Shown piece after piece: positions 23,395 to 38,095 of a stretch of DNA of 64,000 nt. Under the pieces are notes generated by a model, which did no database searches, was not told the DNA's origin, and saw only the letters and a list, made by a program, of their open reading frames with translations. The stretch is from Lycorma delicatula (taxonomy: Eukaryota > Arthropoda > Insecta > Hemiptera > Fulgoridae). The stretch lies in contig NC_134456.1 in NCBI RefSeq assembly GCF_047948215.1, positions 10,311,001 through 10,375,000 on the forward strand, read 5' to 3'. Every line of letters begins with the position of its first letter. The first letter of the stretch is position 1. The position numbers were made by a program, and so were the translations under genes.

Positions 23395-23759
23395 GGTTAT
23401 CTGCCCACCACATAATTTTCCGTTCCGATGAATTCAAACTATAGTTAGTTATTAGAGGAACTTATTAGATTAGAACTTAACCTTCGCTCACTAATGAAAC
23501 TTAACCTTCGCTCACTAAGTGAGCGAAGGTTAAGTTTCATTGGATTATACCTATAATTTTACAAATACAATAACTTCATGTGGCGCCGTGAAGTTTGCGA
23601 AAAAGATGCGTTTGATGCTATAATTGAGGTGATTAAGGGCACTTGGCCGCCTGCAAAAAGCATGTGAGATAAGTTGCAATGGATTATAGTAGTAGACTAG
23701 CCGGCGGTTTAATTAAAACATTGATTTAAAAAATGATTGTACATGGCAGGCAGATAACC
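23395..23759. mobile_element. MITE-like element, 365 bp, with 16-bp terminal inverted repeats
   Basis: The ends ggttatctgcccacca (23395-23410) and the complement of tggcaggcagataacc (23744-23759) match at 14 of 16 positions. The interior is less AT-rich than its flanks, with words such as gtggcgccgtgaag. It also contains a perfect 23-bp inverted repeat and a tandem 24-bp repeat, listed separately. No transposase is encoded. A short open stretch after 23580 (VCEKDAFDAIIEVIKG) could be a scrap of coding sequence from the parent element. No target duplication was clear. Confidence 0.6.
23474..23541. repeat. 24-bp tandem repeat forming a perfect 23-bp hairpin
   Basis: The word aacttaaccttcgctcacta occurs at 23474 and again at 23498. 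The second copy forms the left arm of an exact 23-bp inverted repeat (23493-23515 with 23519-23541) around a 3-base loop. Confidence 0.9.
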
Positions 23760-23764
23760 AATAA

Positions 23765-25600
23765 GTACCTAAATAAATTATAAAAAGATTCTTCAGAATA
23801 TCATTAAAATAAATAAATAGTTTTAGAAACTGCTTTTCCAACTCAGATGAAATAATGAATTTTCTATAAATTTTGATTTGAAAGGATTACATTATTAAAT
23901 CTAACTGTTTATGTATCTTTTAAAAATGAAGGTTTTTGATCCTCACATTAAATTTCATTCTACACAAAATAGATAATTTTTTTATGCACAACATACACAC
24001 TCACAGAACTGTTTAATTTTTCCGTTTTTTATACATCAGTGAATTGGTGAACCACGTACAAATATTTAGAAGATTCAAAAATACACCAGGTTTGATACCA
24101 ATTTTCTTATTTATGAAGCCCTAGTGTATCCTGGGCTTATGTCAGTATTACCGTCAATTAGAACAAATGAAAAATGATGGAGTTGTCCCTTCATTAAAAA
24201 AGGAGGTTTTACAGATGCCGTTGACTTCTGGTTAAATCATTTTATACAAGTTTTGTAATTTAACTCTTTCATAAATTTCTCAACTGATTTAACAAAATAA
24301 TGAAAAACTATTCATTACAGTCACTCAGAAACTACATTTGGTGATTATTTGAACAAATCCTTTTTTTCAATTATCATTTTACTCAAAAGAATAAAATCTG
24401 AATAATTTTTATTTTGTATAAACAAACTTGGGAGTAGATTAGTTTCTGTACAAGAGACAGATGTTCAGAAATCATGTAAAACTACAAACATTCATTGATA
24501 AAACCAAAATTTTAGGATATGCTACAAGTCCTGCAAGACTAGTACATATTTTACTCATTCAATGCTCCTAAACCAAAGAAACAGATTGTTGTATCCTCTT
24601 TTACAGTTAGTTTTTTGTTTGATATGCCAGGTTAGATATCTTATGAAGGAAAAACTTTGTTGTTTGTGATGGATGAATACAGTTAGATCTGGATCTTTTG
24701 AAATCAACCAACTCATCTGAATATGTAGATATTCATAAATTCTGCTAAGTTGGTGTTGAAAGTAGATAACTGCTACTATCTTTTTACTACAAAACATTGT
24801 TCCTTTCTCCAATATAAGTTTGGGACAGCTGGCAAGTAATCATTTGTTGATTTATTTAGCACCCTTTGACTTATGTGCAGAATTATAGAAGTGTAAGAAA
24901 ACATTTTATATAAAATTTTATAAGACTTATATTCTGTTTTATAACGCAACTTTTCTGCAGAAGTTTATTTCTTAAAAATCCAATTTTGCATTCCTTTAAC
25001 CGAAGTTCAGAATTTTAAAGAGGATACCCATTAATTTTTTAATAAGGTTAATACAAACATTTCTTTAATGAGTTCAATACAAAAAAATGACCTAATCAAA
25101 TTTTTTGAAATGAAATAGTAAAAAGAAATAATGAAGAACCATTTACAGAAAACTGAAATCTGTATCTAATTTAAATTTTGATCGTTAAGGAAAAATTATT
25201 ATTAGTTCATGATAAGGAATTTTTCATACAACTAAATAATATTAATTAAAAAATAGTAAACAGAAGGACTGCTTTAGCAATTTAATATTGAATGCTTTAA
25301 CATTTAATAGGCAATAACTTCCCTGCCTACTGCATAAAATTTTCTGACTATTTATAATGTCTGAAATATTACTGTAAATGAGTCTGAAATATTTATAATG
25401 AGCAAACCTCAATGTGTCACTGATATGATTGCCGGTGTTAGCAGTTAATACAGTTTAAAAATAACAAAACACTACAAAAAAATGTATACTTGAATTTATG
25501 AAATAAACAAATAAAATGAAAACAAAAACCCTAATAAAGTCTTCCTATTAATAGTTCTAGAATTTTTTTTTTGCTTTATTTTTTTTCATCTTTTATGATT
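23765..25600. other. AT-rich intergenic stretch
   Basis: No convincing feature. The 85-codon minus-strand frame at 24812-24555 has no motif I recognise. Confidence 0.4.
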
Positions 25601-25609
25601 GCATAGGAT

Positions 25610-26200
25610 CACTTTAGTCAGTCCATTACCCAAGTCTTTTTGAAGGACAGTCTGGGCCTTGTGGTCCTCCCATTATTTTTTTATACGTTCAGATCTCCTT
25701 GCGCATTCTGATGTTGAAAATTTTTGTGTTGTGAGTTTCTTTCTTGCGAATGTGAAGTGAGAGTTTTTGTCTTCGATTTTTTCATTCATCTTGTTTGTGA
25801 TGTCTTCTGAAGTAAGGCCAATTTTCCTCAGATCCTCCCTTATTTCTCTGATCCATCTGCATCCTCTCTTGGTGTTTTTCAAATCAAGATTGTACTGTAC
25901 CAGCTATTTCAGAAGTCTCACATCTTGCATCCTCATGATGTGTCTAAAGAATTCTAGTCTCCTGTTTGGCATGGTATCAGTGATGGGTTCTAACTCTTTG
26001 TACACAACTTTGTTGGGCACGATCCACCACTGCCCATCATTCTGGTACTTTTTATTGATGCAGATTCTCCCAATTTTTCTTTTGATTTTTTGGAGTCTGT
26101 CGGTCTTTGATTGTTTGGTCAGATGGAAGAATGTTTCTGCCACATTAGTGGCATCCGGTTTTATAACTGTGTTGTAATGTCTTACTTTTGCATTTATGGA
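25610..26200 (-). pseudogene. Non-LTR reverse-transcriptase C-terminal tail relic, inverted
   Basis: The minus strand reads VIKPDATNVAETFFHL, KSKTDRLQKIKRKIGR, NRRLEFFRHIMRMQDVRLLK, then NLDLKNTKRGCRWIREI and KKLTTQKFSTSECARRSERI. The R-R-L-x-F-x-x-H-I-x-R-M segment is the hallmark of the tail after the RT thumb in several insect LINE families. It is more intact than the related tail at 14.24-14.8 kb: two open pieces (26143-25904 and 25882-25673) join with one frame change. The sequence runs out near 25610 in a WVMD-stop. The rest of ORF2 is absent. Confidence 0.7.
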
Positions 26201-26204
26201 TAGA

Positions 26205-27970
26205 CAGTTTAGGTGTACAAGGTTAATTTTTGTGCTTTAGGTAGATTGTTTATTCTTGTTTGGATTGAGGTTTGTTTTATTTAGGTTGTTTGTTATTACT
26301 TCTCTGAACTATTTAAATTGACTACTATTTTGACTTTATTTATGTTTACTTTTTTTAATTGTGTTGTTTTTTGGGTGTAATTTCTGTCTTTTCGAATAAT
26401 ATTTTGTGGCCAATTTTTTTTTTGCTTTATTTTTTAAATACAGGTAGAACTTTAGTTAGTTTTTTCCTTAATTATTTTTTTTTTTTAAACTATACTTATA
26501 TTTTATTAATTCCTTATTATACACACTGATGATGCCTAGTCTTTTTTTAAGTGGTTCTTAAGGATTTCTTTTTTTGTTATTTTAATTTCAAAATACTTAA
26601 TGAAATACATTTGCATTAATTTCAAGGGAATTTTTACCAATATTCTCTTCCATTCTGTATACTTTATACGATAATTTTTTCTATTTTCTAGTCTTAAATA
26701 CAAATATATCATTAATAATACATAAAAACAAATTAATTATTTATTATTTTTTTTAAATATACATTTATATTTTACTTTAAGTTCTTGTGTTTTAATAGAA
26801 ACTTCAGTATTACTTTAATAAGAATTAGATAATAATTAGATATAAAATATGAGTACTATCAAAATATCATTGACTTCTTTTGAATAATATGGTATTTATA
26901 AAGAATCAAATATAATTTTAATGTAGATTTAAACAATATTTAATTAAGAAATTATAATATAGATTCTTTATATAATTGTTGTTAATGGAAGATTTTTTTT
27001 ATGTAGAAATGAGGTGAAATAGTTTTATATTTTTATAAATAATAAAAATACTATAAAAATCACCTTCATTAAAAAAATTTATATAAAAAGAAATATTAAT
27101 ATAATTTAATTTACTTTTTAGTTTAGAAATATTTTTATTACAATCTAACCTTAATTAATTGGTTAATTATTATTGCAGTACTATAATACTCATTAGTATA
27201 TATAATTTACATTAAAACATTCATTATCTACAGTATTCTTTTATATTTAAATAATTTTATATTAGAAGATAGCATTCACTTCCAAATATTAATAATATAA
27301 ATCTTAGTTTTATTACACGTTTTAGTATATTATCTTATATAACTTAATATATCCTAAAATTACATAACTGGTATTAATTGTAGTTCGTAATTTCTATATG
27401 AAAAATTATTGAGTCAAATGTATGTATTTTTATGCTGGTATAATTCAAATTTAATTGCCATTATAGGTAGTAGTTTATTTTTTACCATTTGTAATATAAT
27501 TTTAATAAAATAGCTCAAAAAAATAGATAAATTCTTTTTTATTTGATGTCCATTTAAGATCCTTTTTATTATGCACAAATTGTACCTCTGAGCTTCCCAG
27601 AAATTTGGTCCAGTGATTTGTAGAAATAGTCCATGTACAGTAAAAGTCCATCGCAAGATTTGCATCATATATTGTTCTTTCAATTAGGTTGAAGAAGAAA
27701 AAGTCCATTCTTTTGAAATTGTCTAAGTGTTAAAATGTGCAAAGCTTTTTCAGCCAAAATATTCAATATTTATCTTAAACATGCAATGCCTGGCTGTAAA
27801 AGATCCAATCTAACGTAAATCACTGCATTTCCCACGGTTAACAATATATTATTAATATTGTCATGGTTATGTAAATAACTTTTAGAAAATTTAATAATAA
27901 AATTGAAAATATCAAGACCCATGGCTTCAATTATTTTAACAAAAAGAATAAACCAATGCAATCTATAACA
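26205..27970. other. Very AT-rich stretch
   Basis: Long T and A/T tracts with no recognised feature. Two overlapping minus-strand frames (27708-27414) show no diagnostic motif. Confidence 0.45.
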
Positions 27971-27981
27971 TTACCACACAA

Positions 27982-28017
27982 AACATGCCTGTGGTACATC
28001 TGTACCACAGGCATGTT
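27982..28017. repeat. Perfect 17-bp inverted repeat
   Basis: Arms aacatgcctgtggtaca and its exact complement are separated by 2 bases. It lies inside the N-terminal part of the FLYWCH/MULE relic and is probably a local inverted duplication. Confidence 0.9.
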
Positions 28018-28336
28018 GATGCTGCTTTTATCAGATGGTGTACAATGCCACCTACACAACAAACTAGGCCCTGGACAGTATACCAGTAATCAAAGATGAA
28101 ACTGAAAATCATTTGCACCCGCCCAGGATTATGGAAGTATGTGTTCAAGATGTTTTAAATAAAATAAGAAGGCATGTGAATGCAAATCCTACTGAACAAC
28201 CTGCTGTAGTGGAAATAAATGAAGTATCGCAAGTCAATAACAAAGAGGTTTTGCCATCACTAACACAATGAAATGCTCTCACTTGCCTTGTATCCTACCA
28301 ACAAAATTGAGTCTATTCTCCAACACCATTAACTTT
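28013..28336 (+). pseudogene. FLYWCH/MULE transposase relic, N-terminal part
   Basis: The plus strand contains TENHLHPPRIMEVCVQDV, which fits the H-x-H-x-P ending of a FLYWCH zinc finger. It is followed by a NKIRRHVNANPTEQPAVV helix and NEVSQVNNKEVLPSL, the linker order seen in MULE-type transposases with an N-terminal FLYWCH finger. Frameshifts follow. The gene is cut at 28337 by a LINE insertion and resumes after 30474, so the two parts form one relic. Confidence 0.65.
28322..28336. repeat. Target-site duplication, left copy
   Basis: The sequence aacaccattaacttt is repeated exactly at 30475-30489 and brackets the LINE insertion. Confidence 0.85.
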
Positions 28337-30474
28337 TTTTCTTTTTTTTTGAGGTGGAGGAACCCTATGTATGGGCACCAAAGCAGTGTCGAACTCGCTA
28401 ACAGGTTCTGCAAGCTGTTACAGAAAATGCATATGTATTCCTGCACACTCCCGACTAAACCTCCACTCGTGGTGACCCACCTCCTGGGAAACCGCTAATA
28501 AACCATTACATAGGAGGGGGGGAAGCACCCACACACACATTTGGTCTCCACAAGCAAACATCATCTATACCAGACCACTACATGCACACACTGCAAACCA
28601 CAAATACCTAAAGGAGGAAAACATCCAGAAAAATAGCACACCTGACAGGTTCTAAGACATACCACACACATTTATACAATTATAAATCAAGCCAACACAA
28701 GACAAACGTACAACAGTCATGAAGACATGGCCACAAGACATAACTTATCCACCAAAGCACACTCAACAGTTATTAAATTTTCACAATCTCACCTAGAGTA
28801 CACAAACACACACATCTCAACTACTTACCAACTTATTACTTGCCCACACGACTGTCAACCATAATCACTAAAAAGTGAGCAACGCCATCAGGTATCGGGA
28901 GTGGAGTGTCCACGGCCTCACCGCACAAAAGTCTTCATGCTCGAGAGGGCCCCCAAGGCACTCAGCTGCAGACCTGTCCAACCCGGCACCCTCTGATGCT
29001 TCATTCCCTTGCAGGTCGCGCCAATGCTTGCCATCTCCTACGAAGTTTTTTCTGTGTTTCTAAATTCTTCTACAACTTTTTTATTATAATTTGCAATAAT
29101 AGTCCACTGCTTCACACCTTGAAGCACTATCTGCTGAAAATCCTCAGTTCTGAACATGTCCACCCAACCCAGGGCATCCAGCATGGACCTCTGCGCATCC
29201 TGAACCTTGTACAACAGAAGAAGACATGGTATGGAATTTCCTCTACATCACAGGCCAGACAGCGGTCTAAATTGTCAAGAGCGAACCTAAAAAGATACAA
29301 CCTATAACCACCATGCCCAGCCAGGAATTGTGAGACTATAATCAATTGATTCATGAGTTCTACCTCACCAACGCCTTACATTTCCATTTCCTTACATTTC
29401 AGACAGTAAGTCCACCGACCTTTCCCTCCCGCATCTTACCATTCTTGCCAAGTATTCATCAACTCTTGTAAATTGGCCGCAATCAATCTTTCTTCTCCAA
29501 AGAAGGAAGCATCCTTAATTCTCTATGCTTCCTTCTGTGAGCAATTAGCAGGTCAATTGGCATAATACCCGCCAGCACCTATGCAGCCTCCTTGAGACTG
29601 TATGATAAGTTGCCGAAATCCGGAGGCAGCATCTCCTATGCAGTGCAGCAAGTATTCCCAAATACCTTTTATACCTCAGAACATTTGCCCAGATCTCTGC
29701 TCCATATAAGAGGGAAGAATATACCAGACTTGATAATAACCTCTTCTTGAGTTCTCCAGGCTCCCTGGTGTTCGGAAGTAAGATGGCAACCACATGCATT
29801 ACGTGTTGCAGGCGTCTCTGCTCTCTCATAACTTTCATAACATGTTCTCTGTATCTCAATCAAGCATAAATCCAGATGCCAAGGTATTTAATGGCCATTC
29901 TGGAATCAACCCTCCTTCCCGCCAGTTCTAGTGACAGTGTTTGACGTCTTTTCTTAGAGGTGATAAGTACTATCTCCTTCTTTTCAGGAGCCATCCCAAA
30001 GTCAATCCCAGCCAACCAAGTGCTGGATCCTAGTATACAAAGCCCGAATTTTATCCACAACCTCTCTCTTTGTGTTAGCCCCGACTGCGAGTACTAAGTC
30101 ATCCGCATAGCCAACCACACCACCGTCCTCTGGAAGTGAAATTTTAAGGACTCCATCATATACTGTATTCCATAAGGTTGGTCAAAGGAGCGATCCCTGC
30201 GACACACCCCAATCAATGATCCTTACAATTGTGCCATTCTTCTTCACCATATAAGTTAATCGCCAGTCTCTTAATTAAGATATTTTAATAGATACGCAGG
30301 AACCTGTAGATTCTGGAGAGCATTCGAAATGACAATGTGAGAAATGCAATTGAATGTGTTTCTCATGTCCAATTACACCAATGCACACATTTTACGCTTT
30401 GCAAGATACATCCAAGCCATGCCTATCACCTCCTTCACCACATCAAGTGCAGACATGCCAGCTTGAAAACCATA
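28337..30474 (-). mobile_element. R1-like LINE copy, 5'-truncated, inserted in the MULE relic
   Basis: The plus-strand T run (28337-28350) is the minus-strand poly-A tail. The 3' UTR follows on the minus strand (complement of gaggtggaggaaccc). The coding part lies at about 30470-29130: YGFQAGMSALDVVKEVIGMA at the truncated start, then GYADDLVLAVGA with intact YADD codons (30098-30109), an ELAGRRVDSRMAIKYLGIW motif, a thumb region and a zinc-knuckle-like CLACDVEEIPYHVFFCC (about 29275-29220). Several frameshifts and stops break the frame. The exact 15-bp duplication on both sides shows target-primed insertion. Composition is much richer in GC than the surroundings. Confidence 0.88.
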
Positions 30475-30489
30475 AACACCATTAACTTT
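30475..30489. repeat. Target-site duplication, right copy
   Basis: Exact repeat of 28322-28336. It ends the LINE insertion, and the MULE relic resumes after it. Confidence 0.85.
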
Positions 30490-31165
30490 AGGCCAAGTTA
30501 TAATTAAAGAACTATACACTAATATATTATAAGGGAAGAAATTTCTTATTTATGATTATGGTTTACACAACAATAATAAAATTGTGATATGTTCAACAAT
30601 AAGAAACATACAACTTCTTTCTGTGAGAGACACAATTTTCAGTGATGCTAATCAGTGAAAAATAGTTTCTAATTAGTTCAACGTAGCTTAGTCCGAAATT
30701 ATGTATTTCCACTTCTTTATTGCATCACAATTCAGCAAACTGAAGCAATATATACTATGATATATCAAGAACTGATTAATTATGCACAGTCAATAATCTT
30801 GTTCTAAATATAACATTCTCAGTATCAGATTTTGAGCTGGCAAACATTAACGCCTATCAACAAGTTTTTCCAGATATCAGTATAACAACCTGTCTCTTTC
30901 ATTTTACACAATCCGTTTGAGGAAATGTTACAAAAAAAGGGGCTGATTGAATCATACTTTGATATGGATCATCCCTGAATAAGACATCAGATACAAGAAA
31001 TGATGGATGGCATTAACATTAATTCTTTTGCAAGATTTAACTATGGTATGGGAATTATTAAAAGATAAGTTCAATGAAGAAGTGCTGGAGGTAGCGTCAT
31101 ACATTAAAGATACTTACATCATTGGCTGGCTTGCAAGAGGTTGGCCTGCAAGAAAGTTGTGGCTT
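30490..31165 (+). pseudogene. MULE transposase relic, catalytic part
   Basis: After the LINE, the plus strand continues with KKFLIYDYG, STIRNIQLLSVRDTIFSDAN, a decayed catalytic stretch, then FELANINAYQQVFPDIS and TTCLFHFTQSV (about 30835-30910). This is the MULE transposase domain order: the first aspartate lies in the D-x-x-F/W-x-x-D segment, the later E/A-x-x-A-F-x-x-V-F-P-x-A motif is followed by C-x-F-H-F. A SYIKDTYI segment near 31095 fits the C-terminal TWIG-like motif. Stops occur throughout. Joined in order with 28013-28336, it forms a single relic disrupted by the LINE. Confidence 0.7.
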
Positions 31166-31910
31166 CAATAAATGCTCTTGCAGTCATAACCCCCATATTA
31201 AATATAAAGGCTGGTAATCAGCTGAAACCTGGGTGGCTAGGGACCGCCTGGGTTGTTGACTGGCCGAAGGTAGGCGCTTAAGGCAGCGTGCCTCGGTTAG
31301 ATCTATTTGGTGTTATTTTTTGTTGGAATAAAGCTGTCGGCGGAGTTGCGGCCGCTGCCAACGGGCATAGTTATCCTTGTTCCGTGGGGTGCGGTCGCGC
31401 TTCGACGAGGGCGTTTTGTGAGCAAACGACACTGTCGGCGGGACGTGGCTGTGTGCCGCTCCGGTGGTGGGCAGTGGCGTTTCGACGGCGGTTATGAAAG
31501 ATGGTGAATGTCACGCGGGACTCCGCGATGGAGCTGCGTGGGAGTAGGCGTTCGCTCCCCTCTCCCGGGCAGACCGAAGCGGAGTCAGTTATTAAGCGGG
31601 GTTCGTTAGGAGAGCTAGGACCAAATTTCGCTGTGTAAACTTTAGTGGGAAGTTTTGTTGAAGTAGTAGTTACTCGGATCTGAGACATTCAGTAAGTTGG
31701 CTCATTAATTGTTAGGGCCAGGCGCAGGGTCGTCATTTCGCGGTTAGGCTTCTAGCTTAGTTCCTGAGGGCGACGTGGTAGCTGCAGGTGTCCGTTGTCT
31801 TCATTCTGAAGGCATAAACACGTAAAACTATCTCGGAGTGAACTTTACCGATGCAGATGTCCCTCGGGGCATCTGCATCGGTGGCATCTCTGCGGGACCT
31901 GAACTGAAAG
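31166..31910. other. GC-rich segment of unknown role preceding the hexamer array
   Basis: Base composition and CpG density rise sharply against the AT-rich flanks (for example 31330-31580). Frames of 66-105 codons exist on both strands, but they overlap each other and show no family motif. The segment could be a LINE 5' UTR, a promoter-like CpG cluster or a unique accessory repeat. It ends with a palindrome (31848-31883) and then passes directly into the hexamer array. Confidence 0.5.
31848..31883. repeat. Inverted repeat accgatgcagat / atctgcatcggt
   Basis: Perfect 12-bp arms are separated by 11-12 bases (gtccctcgggg). A diverged version is at 2467-2502. Confidence 0.85.
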
Positions 31911-32112
31911 ATTCAGGTTTAGGTACAGGTTTAGGTTCAGGTTTAGGTACAGGTTCAGGTTCAGGTATAGGTTCAGGTTCAAGTTTAGGTCCAGGTTCAG
32001 GTTCAGGTATAGGTTTAGGTCCAGGATCAGATTCAGATATAGGTTAAGGTTTAGGTTTAGGTTTAGGCTCAGGTTCAGGTATAGGTATAGGTTCACGTTT
32101 AGGTATAGGTAT

Positions 32113-32148
32113 AGGTTAAGGTATAGGTCTATACCTATACCTTAACCT
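32113..32148. repeat. Strand switch inside the hexamer array
   Basis: Arms aggttaaggtataggt and acctataccttaacct (16 bp each) flank a 4-base loop. For about 20 bases the C-rich strand lies on the plus strand, then the array returns to the G-rich orientation. Confidence 0.9.
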
Positions 32149-33028
32149 GAACCTATGTTCAGGTTCAGGTTCAGGTTTAGGTATATGTATAGGTATAGGT
32201 TCAGGTATAGGTATAGGTGTAGGTATAGGTATAGGTTTAGGTCCAGGTTCAGATTCAGGTATAGGTAAAGGTATAGGTATAGGTATAGGTTTAGGTCCAG
32301 GTTCAGATTCAGGTATAGGTAAAGGTTTAGGTTTAGGTCCAGGTTCAGATTCAGGTATAGGTTCAGGTTTAGGTACAGGTTTAGGTTCAAGTTCAGGTAT
32401 AGGTATAGGTTCAGGTTTAGGTATAGGTATAGGTTCCGGTATAAGTACAGGTATAGGTTCAGGTATATGTACAGGTTTAGGTTCAGGTACAGGTTTAGGT
32501 CCAGGTTCAGGTATAGGTATAGGTACAGGTTTAGGTTTAGGTACAGGTTCAGGTATAGGTACAGGTTCAGGTATAGGTCCAGGTTCAGGTTAAGGCCCAG
32601 GTTCAGGTTAAGGCCCAGGTTCAGGTTCAGGTTAAGGTATAGGTTTAGGTATAGGTTATGTTTAGGTTTAGGTTTAGGTTTAGGTATAGGTTCAGGTTCA
32701 GGTAAGGGTACAGGCTCAGGTTTACGTCCAGGTTAGGTATAGGTATAGGTGCAGGTTCAGGTTCAGGTTTAGGTTCAGGTTCAGGTATAAGTACAGGTAT
32801 AGGTACATGTCCAGCTTCAGGTACAGGTTGAGGTTCAGGTTTAGGTACATGTTCAGGTTCAGGTTCAGGTATAGGTATAGGTTCACGTTTAGGTATAGTA
32901 TAGGTTCAGGTACAGGTTCAGGTTTAGGTTCAGGTTCAGGTATAAGTACAGGTATAGGTTCAGGTTTAGGTACAGGTTCAAGTACAGGTTTAAGTTTAGG
33001 TTCAGGTATAGGTTCAGGTTTACGTTCA

Positions 33029-33352
<324 letters not shown>

Positions 33353-33599
33353 TCAGGTTCAGGTTCAGGTTTAGGTACAGGTTCGGTTTCAGGTATAGGT
33401 TCAGGTTCAAGTTTAGGTCCAGGTTCAGGTATAGGTTCAGGTTTAGGTTCAGGTTAAGGTACAGGTACAGGTTCAGGTTTAGGTTCAGGTATAGGTTTAG
33501 GTTTAGGTTCAGGTTAAGGTATAAGTAAAGGTATAGGTTCAGGTATAGGTACAGTTTCAGGTACAGGTTTAGGTCATGGTTTAGGTCAAGGTTCAGGTA

Positions 33600-36400
<2,801 letters not shown>

Positions 36401-36792
36401 GGTTCAGGTATAGGTTGAGGTATGGGTTCAGGTTAAGGTTTAGGTATAGGTCCAGGTTCAGGTTCAGGTGTAAGTCCAGGTTCAGGTTTAGGTTTAGGTT
36501 CAGGTTCAGGTTCAGGTTTAGGTTTAGGTACAGGTACAGGTTCAGGTTCCGGTTCAGGTATAGGTACATGTTCAAGTTCAGGTTTAGGTAAGGTTCTGGT
36601 TCAGGTTTAGGTATAGGTATAGGCATTGGTTAAGGTTTAGGTATAGGTATAGTTTCAGGTATAGGTATAGGTTCAAGTTCAGGTTTAGGTATAGGTATTG
36701 GTTCAGGTATAGGTTCAGGTTTAGGTATAGGTATAGGTTCAGATTTAGGTATAGGTATAGTTTCAGGTATAGGTAGAGGTTCAGGTTCAGGT

Positions 36793-36807
36793 TTAGGTTA
36801 GGTTAGG
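36793..36807 (+). repeat. (TTAGG)3 at the right edge of the array
   Basis: Three exact TTAGG pentamers in a row, directly before unique sequence. Confidence 0.9.
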
Positions 36808-36808
36808 A

Positions 36809-38095
36809 TATGTTTTCTTGAGCTTAAAGGAGAAACAACATGCGGTAAAGGTATCTTAACGCTCAGTATTAACCATCTAACGATCTGGTATTTCGGTTAG
36901 TTTATTTTAACGCATTAAATCTGACTAGTTCTTTAATGATTACTAACAGTCAGGATCTAAAAGAATTTTTGTTTTAAGTATTCAATCACACGATAGGTTG
37001 TGTTTACTGGTTGATCAATGATTTGGTTTGTTATTGTTTCTGTGTGTAATTATCACATCAATATTGATAGTAAGTAAATTAATTTATTTTTTAATATTTG
37101 CTTTTCTTTAACTCACAATTTTTTTTTCATGTTTGTCCTCAAATCTTGCATCCTTAAGTTAACATACTTCCTGACATTGCCTGTTGATGAAATTTTGCAT
37201 AATTACTAAGGCCAGGTAACAGTATAATATTCTATTACTTTTGCAAGCATCCCCCCGTATTGAGGGAATTTAAGAGTGAGGGTTGTAAAAAATTGCAATA
37301 TCTGCAATACAGCTATATTTGCTATACTTGAAAATTTGATAGTTTATAAATACATTAGAAATTTCAAAATATGATGTTATCTTTTGAAATCCAAATTAAC
37401 CTATAATTAAAATAATGCAATGTATGATAATAATTTGATTAAAGTATGACTAAAAAGTATAAAACAACTTTTTTTTTTACATATTTGTAATATTATTAAT
37501 ATCCACTTGTTTTCATATATTTTCTACACCATGTGAACTGTAGATCAGTACATGTTTGCGGACTACTGTTGATTATTATATTACATTTAAAAAAGTAAAA
37601 TTAAAAAGTCTTTAAACCCATTATCTCTTGACGGGACGCCTGAGTCCGGCAAGTTTTGGTGCTTATAAAAGATTTAATATGTTTACAGATGGACTAATCT
37701 GCTGACAGGACTCCTACATCCTTTTTATGTTAGTATAACAATGTAAAGGAATGGAATGGAATGGAATGCAAAAGTGGCGGGAGTTTCACAAATTCTCCGT
37801 TCAAATCGCAGAGCCTGGACAGTGTCCCTTGCTCCTGTATGATTCTGTAATCGGGCGTGTTTAAGGGTTTATTTAAATGACGGGTCTAAGTTTCAAGTTT
37901 TGTTATATTTTATGGACGGATTTATGATTTGGATTCCATATCTGTTTGGACCAGCGTTCTCAAACCCATTTCTGGGTCCGGGTACAGGTTTTAAAACCTG
38001 TGCACCCGATGTAATTCCCCTTCAGACCATCCGCTGAAGTCCTTTTGGTGCTAGCGCTTCATAGGCTAGCAGGAATACGCCACAACGGGGCCCTA
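36809..38095. other. Intergenic stretch with a GGAAT microsatellite
   Basis: Mostly AT-rich. (GGAAT)4 lies at 37748-37767. The part from 37620 to 38095 is less AT-rich, with words such as gacgggacgcctgagtccgg (37633) that echo 39225-39265 in inverted order. No coding frame was recognised. Confidence 0.45.

Noticed and set aside
24555..24812. Possible transposase scrap on minus strand
   Set aside because: No motif could be matched to a family.
27414..27708. Two overlapping minus-strand frames of 68 and 89 codons
   Set aside because: They overlap in different frames and show no recognised motif; chance frames in AT-rich DNA.
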